NCBI GenBank assembly: GCA_934045905.1
Contig: OW203762.1
Coordinates: 53,469,411-53,533,410 of the forward strand
Length of the DNA: 64,000 bases
DNA from: Leuctra nigra
Lineage: Eukaryota > Arthropoda > Insecta > Plecoptera > Leuctridae
Direction: 5' to 3'
Shown piece by piece: positions 1 through 10,100 of the stretch. Position numbers and translations under genes: made by a program. Numbering within the stretch: position 1 is the stretch's first letter; each line of letters starts with the position of its first letter. The notes below the pieces were generated by a model, which saw nothing but the letters and a program-made list of their open reading frames with translations, did not search any database and had not been told where the DNA came from.

Positions 1-11
1 TTAAATAAATG

Positions 12-48
<37 letters not shown>

Positions 49-645
49 TCGTGACCATGTTTCCAACTATTGTCGGCTCAGGGGGTGGGATGATCCCACC
101 AATGTTCTAGGGCACTTGTGTTCTCAGAGCCGACTTGCCAAGTCCAACACTCTACACTTCTTCAATCTCTTCTTCCACTTCTTCAGCCTCCTCTTTTTCC
201 ACCAGTTCCCTCCATCTCTCTCTGTCTTCCCACCACTTCTCTGTTGTAATTACTCCCCAACACTCTCCTCTTTCTTCTGCGGCTGCCTCTATTCCGTTGA
301 TCCATTTAGTTGTAGGTCTTCCTGCCTTTCTTCTGCCACCCCTTGCTGCCCACTCTGCCTCTCTATATGGTATCCTCTCTTCTCCCATCCTCTTCATCCG
401 TACCATCTTAGCCTCTCTTTTCCAAGTTTAAATATAAGAGACTCCACTTCTTGGTCCTTTCTAATCTTTGCACTCCTCACCTTGTCCATCTTCGTCACTC
501 CCGCCACACTTCTCAGGAACTTCATTTCCGCTGCCTGCATTTTCATTTCTTCCTTCCCACCCATTGGCCAAGTTACTGCTGCATATGTTAAGATTGGTAC
601 AAAGTAAGTCTTGTACAGTAATATCTTACACCTCTTACACCTCAA
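12..645 (-). mobile_element. 5'-truncated RTE-like LINE fragment (3' end only)
   Basis: On the minus strand the fragment encodes the C-terminal end of the same protein family as the long reading frame at 14551-16341: a tyrosine-rich segment ending in an ILTYAAVTW-like motif, an [25 protein letters not shown] stretch, then ERLRW and a GRP-x-KW tail. Two frames (about 394-645 and 152-406) must be joined by a frameshift near 400, so this copy is dead. The element's 3' end is at the left and carries an (AAT)n tail at about 12-45, as expected for RTE-type elements with short simple-repeat tails. It lies in what I take to be the intron upstream of the zinc-finger exon at 816. Confidence 0.8.
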
Positions 646-815
646 TATTCCTCATCTTTTGGAGACCAATTTATGGTACCTACCTATTTTTATTTTGTTG
701 TCCTGCAAAACACTTACGAAGTTGCGAGGCGAATTTGACCTTAAAATTTGCCAAATTTGGTGTAGGTAATGCATATTTTTTATTAAATCTAATTTTGATT
801 TAAATTTGTTAACAG

Positions 816-3484
816 GTTACTGAAGATGACAATTTGCCAACGAAGATGTGTCTGACTTGTGTGCGGAGACTCAATGCATGCCACAATCTTGCAAATTTGT
901 GCATGGATGCAGAATTAAAGCTGGAGTCTATCTACAACCCTCACAATATAAATGACAACAAGGTAGGTTCACTTTAATTAAATAAATTCTGTAATTAAAG
1001 GTCGGGTTTCATTTGAAATTTTTGTTACCAGAGTTTGTCAACTGATGGCTGGTCTGAATGAATGATTTGTCCTTGTTTTCACATACATTCAATGTGCTTT
1101 TCTCTCATATTCAGAATTTGCACTTTCTTTAGTTGGAAATACCAATTTCTTTAGTTGGAAATACCAATTTCGTTGGGCGTTCTTGAGTACTGTTCACACA
1201 GAAAGCAACATTGTATATTTTGTAGTGTGTGTACCTACTATCTATCGTTTTAATAGTTGGTAATTTACATTTTTATTTTGTAGCTGGATGACATAGACAC
1301 GAAGAAAACTGCTGGCAATAGGAAAAGTGCACTTCCAAGTGATCGCTTGATGAAAGCAATGCAATTAATAAGACACGATAAAGAGCAGTGCCACTCTTCA
1401 CTGCCTGGTTACGAATCATTATCAGGCAATGATGGCGAAGAAGATGATGGTCATGAAAGCAGTAACAACGAGACATTTGAAGCAGTTTATCTGGAAGATC
1501 ATGCTGCTAGTGAGCTGAAAGGAAGTCAGATTTTGGATGTGGTTATTGAGCCTGTTGGAAGAGAGTCTTTGCCACCCGGCAAGTGGACTACTGCTGAGCT
1601 TAGAGTGAAGATTCCAAAAAATTTTGCAGAATGCGACACTTCCTTAAAGTCTCAGATAGTCGGAGCGATACAAGACATCATGATAGAGGAAGACCAAGTA
1701 GGGATTTCCAAGAGAAGACATTCAGGAACAAGGCGTTCTAAGACGGAATGGAAGTGTGACATCTGCGGCCACATAGCTCCGAGACAATCCTCTCTGCTAG
1801 TTCACCAACGTCGCAATCACTCGAAACCTTTTGCCTGCAGTTATTGTTACAAAACCTTCACTAATGGAGTAGCAAGGTGATTTAATTTTTTCCGATCTGT
1901 CTTTTGCATACATATAGTACATACTCCTACCTAGTAGAGTGTGTAGAAGAACGATCTAACAATATCCTACTTTATTTCAGAATTGCCCATCAACGGAGTC
2001 ATGCGTTACAAGCTGATGTGGAGGCCAAAGTCATAAAAACAGAGGCGGATGATGAAGAAGAAGAAGAACAACAACAAGAACAAGAAGAAGATGAGGATGA
2101 TGACCAGAGTATCTATGTTTGTGAGCATTGTGGCAGGTCCTTTGAACGGAGCAAGGAGTTGATCGAGCATTTGCTTTCTGAGCATGCTGATAGCAAACCC
2201 TACAAATGTAACAAGTGCGGCAAGGGCTTCGGAACTGCCACCAGTCTCGACGTGCACGGTGCAACTCACTCTTCCGACTTGCCGTACCTCTGTGATTTGT
2301 GCGGGAAGAAATTCAAGCACAAGAGCAACTTAAGATGTCATAAACGCTCTCACCTTGGAATTGACAAGAAAAACGGGCAAATTTGTAAAACATGTGGAAA
2401 AGGCTTCCGTTCTCAATTCCATCTGAATGAACACACCAATATTCATGAAAACAAGAAACCGTATTCGTGTGACGTGTGTGCAAAACGATTCCACAAGAAG
2501 ATCCAGCTACGTCAACATGGCTCTACTCACTCTGGGGTCCAACCGTTCCACTGCCATATCTGCGGAGTGCGCTTCAACCGGCGCGGCAACATGACCCAGC
2601 ACTTGAAGCGCCACGAGCGCAATATGAAGTACTCATGCAAGGTGTGCTCACTCGGCTTCGACACTCTCGGTTCATTGCTTCAACACCGGAAGAATCACTC
2701 GAAAGAAGAACTCGACAGTTCCGTTTTGAGGCAATTGACCTTGACTGATGAAGCTGACCTGGATGCATATAAGTGTAACATTTGCCAGAAGTTGTTAGCA
2801 AAGAAAGAGTCTTTAGCCCTACACATGAGGTCGCACACAGGCGAGAAACTGTTTTCCTGTGACGTGTGTGGAAAGAGGTTATCGAACAAAGGCTCTCTGA
2901 CGTATCACATGCGGTCGTATCACACTGGCGAGCGTCCGTACTCATGCCGCTATTGCACGGACGCATTTCTCACAAAAGAGGCGATGAACGTCCACGAGAG
3001 GATCCACACGGGGGAAAAGCCATTCACCTGCGGAGTCTGCTTCATGGGATTCCGCTGCGCCAGCAACCTCTCCCAGCATGTAAAAGTTCACACCAACAAC
3101 CGTCCCTTTGCGTGCCCTCACTGTGAAAAGACCTTCCTGCGCAAGGGTGCTCTGACAGTTCATCTGCGTGTGCACACCGGGGAGCGGCCGTACATCTGTG
3201 ACCAATGTGGCCGGGGCTTCACTCAGAAGAATGACATGTTGAAGCACCGCAGAACTCACACCCTGGAGAAACCGTTCTCCTGCAGCGAATGTGGGCTGAT
3301 GTTTTCACAGAAGAGGGAGTTGACCAAACATCATTTGTTGCATTTGGATCCCATGGAGTCCATCGAGGAGATGGTGGAGCCTCATACTGTTGTAATCACC
3401 ACATCGGAAGACCATTTGATGCAAACATTTGCGACAGAAGTTATAGACAATGCTCAGAGTTTAATCAGTGTACTGCAATTTTAG
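816..3484 (+). CDS. ZAD domain C2H2 zinc-finger protein, 5' end missing
   Basis: Likely nuclear DNA-binding transcription factor. Three exons fit in phase: 816-962, 1284-1876 and 1981-3484 (747 residues plus stop), each with AG before it and GT after it where needed. The first exon opens inside a ZAD domain: the LPTKMCLTCVRRLN segment holds the second Cys pair, and the first pair must lie in an exon left of the window. Exon 2 is acidic and then begins the zinc fingers. I count 16 C2H2 fingers, from WKCDICG (about 1750) to FSCSECG (about 3280). Finger 2 is split by the intron at 1877-1980. Many are joined by TGE(K/R)P-type linkers, especially fingers 10-16. An acidic Glu/Gln-rich stretch (about 2040-2110) lies between fingers 2 and 3. 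ZAD zinc-finger genes are numerous and fast evolving in insects, so I give no gene name. Confidence 0.9.
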
Positions 3485-3637
3485 AGTTACCTAATGTTTA
3501 CATTTCTTAGCCTTCCAATCAAATAACAGGTACGGAAGGTTTCCAAGAAACAGTATATATACCGGAGTAGGTACCCCTATTATTTTCTATTGAAAGCATT
3601 TCACGAATTAATTCAAAACAGTTCTATTAGGTACTAC

Positions 3638-4078
3638 CAGGGTGAAAATTGATGGGGGATGGGGGGATTTCCCCCCCTCTGGTTTTCTCATCCCCAGCTC
3701 TGTTTCCCAATAAATCATCCCAGGGGGTATAGATTCCCCCCCCCCCCCCCCCCCCCCCCCCCCTTTGTAAAATGTTGACTTTTAATCCACAATAACTGAT
3801 TTCCCTTTAAATGCAAGCAATTTCTCTTTATAATGCCATTTGTCGTGATGAAAAAAGGCTTCAAACAGTGTACAAATCGCTTAGAAATACACCAAATTCA
3901 ATCTTGAAATTCAAAATTTCCCGGGGCTATGAGGCCGCGGACCCGCATGGTACTGGGGGCCCTCCCCCCATTGTGTTAGAGGGCAATCGTATTTTTTGCC
4001 TTCGCTATATTTCCAAACATTCTCTGAAATTAGATTTTTCTTATCCCCCCCTCTGAAAATTGAACAATTCGCACCCTG
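3638..4078. mobile_element. hAT-like non-autonomous element, exact 8-bp duplication
   Basis: Ends are CAGGGTG at 3638 and CACCCTG at 4078, flanked by the exact 8-bp direct repeat GGTACTAC at 3630-3637 and 4079-4086. The 8-bp duplication and CAGGG-type ends indicate the hAT superfamily. It has no transposase reading frame. A run of 28 C lies inside at 3736-3763. A second copy in the opposite orientation is at 12466-13029. Confidence 0.9.
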
Positions 4079-4387
4079 GGTACTACTACTTCTCAGAACT
4101 AGCTGTGATACGCAAGCCTTTGCATTGTATGCACATGATTTTGATCTAGTTTCAGTGTTCAATAGGTAGTTACTTTACTTACTTCATATTTATTATATTA
4201 TTTGATTTTTTTTTACCTTACTTTACTTTTTTTAATCAATGATAAAATTTTGTATTTCACTTTCTACCAATATGAGGATTTTGTTTTAAAACTAAATTTA
4301 GCAATTAGCAAACAATAACTAGTTTTATAGTGAATACAAAATTTCCGTTTAATAAGAACCGGTTTAGGTATAAATTGTACTACGTAT

Positions 4388-5071
4388 TTAAGGGGAATGT
4401 ACACTGAATTTTGGACTCAGCTAATATAAGTGGCACAACCTTCAAACTTTAGAATCAAATAACAACTTACTCAAAAAAAAAAAAACAAAAAAAAAAAAAC
4501 TTTTTTTGACCAATTTTATGGATTTTATTTAGTTTTTTGCTTAAAAACATACATCCACCAAATTTGCTACTCCTTTTTTGGTATTTTCAAAATACAAAAA
4601 ATTAATTTTTTTTTGAGTTACCAGAGGCACACTGCATAAAACAACGTGGAGTTTTTCAAATAAATTTACTTATTTTATCAGTTAAAAATGTTTGAATAAA
4701 TTTTTAAAAAATAATTGCACTAAATATGTCAAATTAATAGGTAAAAGTAGTAAAATCAGAAATTTACATATTCAAAAAATTTTAACTCCTAAAATAAGTA
4801 AATTTATTAGAAAAACTCCACGTTGTTTTATGCAGTGTGCTTCTGGTAACTAAAAAAAAAATTGTCATTTTTTGTATTTTGAAATTCAAAAAAGGAGTAG
4901 CAAATTTGGTGGATGTATGTTTTTACTTTTTATGCATAAAAACTAAATAAAATCCATAAATTTTTTTTTTTTTTTTTTTTTTTTAAAGTAAGTTGTTATT
5001 TGATTTTAAAATCTGAAGGTTGTGTCACTTATATTAGCTGAGATACAAAATTCAGTGTACATTCCCCTTAA
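4388..5071. mobile_element. TTAA-flanked foldback element
   Basis: A nearly perfect inverted repeat spans the whole element: the left arm begins TTAAGGGGAATGTACACTG and the right arm ends with its reverse complement. Each arm is about 300 bp and carries A/T homopolymer runs. TTAA at both ends resembles piggyBac-type targeting. No coding capacity is seen. Confidence 0.85.
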
Positions 5072-5087
5072 GGGGCTATTACTCCGC

Positions 5088-5362
5088 CCTAGGTGGTTAT
5101 TCTAAATTTCCTTGTCGTCTGGAGGCGTATTCTAGAACGTTTTCCCAATTCCATTCCTGATGGAATCCGGTCACGGCCATAAGGATTAACATTGCACCGA
5201 ATCAGATTCCATCAGAATTGGGAGTTAAAATGTTCTAGAATACGGCCCCTGGTAACACTTGATATGACGTCACTACCATGATAAATAGATAACACTCCAG
5301 TGTGCAGTGAGCCCGAATCAAGTGAAAGGAGCCGACAAGGAAATTTAGAATTGCCTGCCTGG
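5088..5362. mobile_element. Snap-back element copy 1 (TTATTCTA ends), interrupted
   Basis: The ends TTATTCTAAATTTCC (5097) and GGAAATTTAGAA (5350) are inverted. The centre (CACTACCATG...AGTGAGCCCG) matches the centre of 5984-6128 almost base for base. A second snap-back element (5119-5252) is inserted in its left arm. Confidence 0.8.
5119..5252. mobile_element. Snap-back element a, nested in copy 1
   Basis: The ends are TATTCTAGAAC and GTTCTAGAATA inside CTGG...CCTGG. The stem around GATGGAATC pairs with GATTCCATC. The loop contains CCATAAGGATTAACATTG, which is shared with the element at 56008-56142 although the stems differ. Confidence 0.8.
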
Positions 5363-5712
5363 TGTAACCGGTTTCAAACCAAAAATGGGAGGAACCAACT
5401 GGGCCTGAGCCAAAAGAGTCGAGACCGGGTGATCACTAAATAGTACCTACCTAGGTAGGTAAGTAGAGTTGTTTTTCTTTTTTACCTAAAACTGGACTAA
5501 TTTATTGTAGGTCTATATTATTATGTGATTAAGAATGTAGAATGAGAATGTGCACCTTAAAAACATGACTTAATATTAATTTGCAAACTACTTTTGTATA
5601 TTTATAATTGTAAAATTTAAAATGTATAATTTAAAATGTATAATTAAAAAAAAAAAATTGAATGTACCACCCATAAGAAAATAAACAATAATACCTACAT
5701 ACTTGACAAGAT

Positions 5713-5984
5713 GGCCCGTGAATATTCTCATACAAATAATGTACAGCTGGTCCGCTAGCAATTATTTCAATGTTAATCTTATGGAAGAAATTGCTAGCGG
5801 ACCAGCACGGGGATCGTGTAACTTTTGTCAACATTCGATCGACAACTCTTATGTGAGAATAACATTGACACATCATAGTCCATCGACTACGAATTTGAGT
5901 CAATACTAATCTCTCATAAGAGTTGTCAATCGTTTGTCGAGCAAAGTTAAACGATCGCAATGCAGTTGTAGAATCGGGGCCCTG
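5713..5984. mobile_element. Composite snap-back element d/e
   Basis: Two hairpins lie next to each other. The first pairs GCTGGTCCGCTAGCAATT-type arms (5749-5806) around a loop that, read on the minus strand, contains CCATAAGATTAACATTG. The second (about 5818-5965) pairs GACAACTCTTATG with CATAAGAGTTGTC and also contains TAACATTG. The right end, GTAGAATCGGGGCCCTG, matches the ends of its neighbours. Confidence 0.7.
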
Positions 5985-6128
5985 AAGGGTTATTCTAAAT
6001 TTCCTTCTCATCTCGTATCAATTGATACGGCGTCACTACCGTGTTAAATAGATAGCACTCCAGTGTGCAGTGAGCCCGTGTCAAGTGAAACGAGATGACA
6101 AGGAAATTTAGAATACTAGCCCCCCTGG
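5984..6128. mobile_element. Snap-back element copy 2 (TTATTCTA ends)
   Basis: Same ends and centre as 5088-5362, but the inner stem reads CATCTCGT paired with ACGAGATG, where copy 1 has GGCTCC in the right arm. It abuts the preceding and following elements at GGGCCCTG and CCCCTGG. Confidence 0.8.
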
Positions 6129-6242
6129 GACCTCATTCTACAAAACATCTTCATTGCTGGTCGCCTAGCAATTTCTACCATTAACATTGAAATAATTGCT
6201 AGGCGACCAGCAAGCAATGCAGTTGTAGAATCTGGGCCCTGG
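6124..6242. mobile_element. Snap-back element c
   Basis: The ends are ATTCTACAAAAC and GTTGTAGAAT. The stem GCTGGTCGCCTAGCAATT pairs with its complement, and the loop contains ATTAACATTG. It is the same subfamily as 5749-5806, but paired bases differ in both arms (CCGC versus CGCC). Confidence 0.85.
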
Positions 6243-6486
6243 AGGTCAATTTTTGAGTTTTCACGTTTTGAAACCATGTACGTTTTCATTGTATAAAACT
6301 TGAAACAGTTGACAACTATTGCTTAGGGCATATACATATCTATTTGTAATACAATGTGTGAAAGCTTGGAAAAATAAACAAACTTGAACTTTAAACTTGA
6401 AACTTTAGCCTTCAACTTTTTTACGTTTTAAACAATGAAAACGTACATGGTTTCAAAACGTGAAAACTCAAGAATTGACCCCCAGG
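6239..6486. mobile_element. Snap-back element e1
   Basis: Arms run from CCTGGAGGTCAATTTTTGAG to CTCAAGAATTGACCCCCAGG. The stem CATGTACGTTTTCATTG pairs with its complement. About 70 bp of unrelated sequence (6333-6405) interrupts the middle. Confidence 0.85.
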
Positions 6487-6648
6487 AGGCCAATTCTTGA
6501 GTTTTCATGTTTTGAAACCATGTGTGGTTTCATTGTTTAAAACGTAAAAAAGTTGAAGGCTAAGCAATAGTTGTCAACTTTTTTACGTTTTAAACAATGA
6601 AACCACACATGGTTTCAAAACACGAAAACTCAAGAATTGGCCTCCTGG
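6482..6648. mobile_element. Snap-back element e2
   Basis: A nearly perfect hairpin with ends CCAGGAGGCCAATTCTTGAG and its complement. The stem reads CATGTGTGGTTTCATTG where e1 has CATGTACGTTTTCATTG, with the matching change in the other arm. The loop carries TTGAAGGCTAAGCAAT. Confidence 0.9.
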
Positions 6649-6768
6649 GAACGTTTTCATTGTTTAAAACGCAAAAAAGTTGAAGGCTAAGCAATTAGTT
6701 GTCAACTGTTTCAAGTTTTATACAATGATAACGTATATGGTTTCAAAACGTGAAAATTTAGTTCATAA
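6644..6768. mobile_element. Snap-back element e3, left end lost
   Basis: This starts inside the arm (ACGTTTTCATTGTTTAAAAC), passes through the TTGAAGGCTAAGCAAT loop and ends in TTTCAAAACGTGAAAA. It lacks the outermost ends of e1 and e2. Confidence 0.75.
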
Positions 6769-7168
6769 AAGCGCGGTTTTAAAACACACGGCATACTGGG
6801 TGTGTCGTCATTTTGTTTTGTTCTGCATTTGTGTTTCAACGTTTTAATAAATATAATCAATTAAATTGTTTTGTCAATTCATTTTTAAAATCTGATTATT
6901 ATATCATTAACTCAAAATAATGCAAATTAGAGTATGCTTAAAAGAATAGATTTTTAAGAACGGATGCTAGATTTCTCATACTACGCACTTGTCTTTCACT
7001 GACGTGTATGACGTCAATTCTGCTGACCCCCATAGGGCTATATTGCTAGAAACTTCCTGCAGTAAGGTAGCCATTGTTAGGTTTTCTTGATTCGTATTGT
7101 ATCCAAGTTAAAATAGATCTAGTTCTAACTTCGAATTGTAAATATAATATTTGTTGAGTTAATAGGTT
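6769..7168 (+). promoter_or_regulatory. Upstream region of Rab1 (5' UTR/promoter inferred)
   Basis: There is no reading frame and no repeat boundary here. It lies between the snap-back array and the Rab1 start codon, so it should hold the Rab1 promoter and 5' UTR. I see no convincing core promoter motif. Confidence 0.35.
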
Positions 7169-10100
7169 ATGTCAACAATGAATCCCGAATAGTAAGTACC
7201 GTATGATGTAGCTAATTCATTTGTTTCCGTTTCAACGTAGTGGCTGCGAGATCATTAGACATTTCAGAAATGGCCTAGGAATTCATTGGATTTTTGAGTA
7301 AAATGATGTTCATACTTTCTACTGGTTATGTCTGGGGGCGCTCACTTGTTACCTTGTGCAAAATATGTTCATGTTACTAACCACTAAAATAAGTAATTAA
7401 CCTACCCTAGGTACTCTTTAAAATACTTGTTAACAATAAAAAATGGCCTTGAGGCAAGGTAGACAGAATGTGGGTGTCGTTTTCACTGACCGTGTGTCAT
7501 CTCATTGCAATGTGTCATAAAAGTCTGGCATGTCATAGCTGTCACGTCACGTCAACTATGCTTGGCGTGCGCCTATTTGCCACTGAATAAAACAGTGATC
7601 TTCAATGTAAAAAGTAATGTATTTTTTTTCCAGTGACTACTTGTTCAAACTGTTGTTGATTGGAGACTCCGGTGTAGGAAAATCTTGCTTACTGTTGAGA
7701 TTTGCTGTAAGTACCGACCTCGCTCCAGAAGTTACCTACCTAATACCTAGAATTTACTACTTATCACTGTTTACCAAAAACAACTAGGATTTTGGAACAT
7801 GGAACCGTTGCTCAAAGGAACTATTATTTCAGTAATAGTTGATACTATACCTACCCCATTACAAATTTAAACACCCCTAATATCAAATAAGACACAGGTT
7901 AATTCTTCAAAAAATTTCAATTATTTGTAATCGTAGTACGATATAATAGCCATAATGAATCCATTTGGATGAATTCCACAGCCAATAGGATTCACTAAAT
8001 TCCACTAACCATCGATATTAACTTTATCCAACGTTCGTTGGTCGTACCCGACCTAAGTAATCAAATTTATTGTAGGTAAGTTGGTAGCCTATAGCCTTAG
8101 ACTAGGTAACAACAAAGTTGATGGAACTAGCTTCACACATATAGGAGAGGTGGGGACTCGTCAATGCATCCCCATTGGCAATCTTGAATACGAATTATAG
8201 GGGAATTAAATTTTGAGCAACTGGTGCTATGTGTTGTGTGGCAGACATAAGAACTAATTTAAGATGCATTTCGTCCCAAAATTCAAAATAGTTCCACTGT
8301 TCACTGCCTGAGTGCCACCTGCTCAAATGTAATTTCTCAGAATCCTATGGTAAACCATTGGTCAATTCCCCATGGAGCTGGTATCGCCAAGAATGTTCAA
8401 GTGTCCCCACCTCTCCTGTAGTAGTGTGAAGCTAGTTCCATGCACGTTGCTAACAAGACAAGTCATAGCCATAGTGAATAATTGACAGGTTGCCATGGTA
8501 ACAATAGAATAACCAATACAAAATGTGGCCATATTAAAAGTGGTAACCACAGCCGTCTGTTACAGTCCCTCCTTCCACGCTCCTTACGCTGCCTGTAATC
8601 AATGGCCATTTTCATTGCTATTTCATGCACCGATATTTTTAGAGAGAATGGACCAATGGTGATGGGAGGAGTCAATGTAGTTATCTTTACTCACACTAGA
8701 GCAGAACTGTCCAGTGTGGGAGAGGTAGCCAATTAAACGTGTGAGTGAAAGACAGTTGAATTTCAAGGTGGATCAATTTGCTTTCCATTAGCATTAGCTA
8801 ATTAGCTGTCACAGCCTTCTTGACGGTCACGACCCACATCCTTCTGTCATCTGTTTTATTCGTGATGTCACATAGCAAGATAATGACTAGTGGTCCATTG
8901 TACACGTCAAATAGAGCTACCTCTTGAATTTCTGAAGAACTAACCCCCATATGACATCACCATTATTGCGTCACAACTAGGTATGCAGTGACACCACCAC
9001 TACAAACTTTGAATTAAAAAGGTAATGTTAAAAATTGTATTTACCTGAATACGATAAAGGAAGATGGCCGCTGTCAGTAGTTTTGTCCAATTATAAGTGC
9101 TTCACATTACAAGAACTTCAGATTTTTTCCATCTCTTTAACAGCATTGATAAATAAATATCGCGACCCTGCTTCCAACTACCTACTGTTGCTGTCGGGTC
9201 AGGGGTACAAGTTGATACAATATTTAATTGATTGAGAATTGATATTGACAAGAACTAATAAATAACCGACACCAAGAAGAAAAAGTGAACTTTTCAAAAC
9301 ATTTGAAATTCGGGCACACTGCCTTCTAAATATAGATCGTACCAAAGAATTCAAAGATAAACAGTGCGTCATTTATGACGATACGAAATACGCTCGACGT
9401 GTAATTTGGCAAGATTTGTAGCTAAAGGTTAGCGAAGCAATATGGCCGTTGATCACAGGCAGCATACCGAGCGAGGAAGGAGGGACTGTACAGACGGGCG
9501 ACGGCTGCGGTGGTTACACTGTCAACTCTCATCTCTCAACTATTTCAATCATGACCGAACGACAGAGAGGCAAATTGTTCACGTGACAGCTGTAAGCCAA
9601 TGAGATGGCTGCTCTCCACTCAGCTCTCGAGAGTTGATTGATACGGTGTTTAAAGCAAATTAAAGCTAAAGTGTGATACTATACCGTAAGGATTCCATGA
9701 ATCGCAAACCCTTCAGTTTCTGGATTTTATCATTGGAAAGCAACTAAAAGGGGCGGCCGCGGAGTCCCAGTCGTGAGTGTTCCAATCCACAAGTTAAAGG
9801 TGGGCTGTCATGATCAACAAGTTGAAAATATTGTATATTGTAACCAGAAGTAGAATGTTGAAAACGGGAACGCGGTGCGACGTTTGGTTCAGGCGCTAGA
9901 GCCCCGCGAAGTTTGAAAAACCTGGTTGTTGTGACGTAGGTCCCACCCAACCTTTGCCGGCTTTTGTGGCTGAGTTGGGTGTGAATGACGCGTTTCCCAC
10001 CCTCTATCCGTCTTCGCTGCGCTATAACTTTGTTTAGGAATAACCTACAGAGCTCTAGTTTTTGCCGCTGTGATTGCATGCCTAATGGCATCATGTTTTT

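Noticed and set aside
116..803. Open frames on the plus strand at the left edge
   Set aside because: They are antisense to the RTE-like fragment, whose minus-strand protein is recognisable. The serine/phenylalanine-rich translations are shadows.
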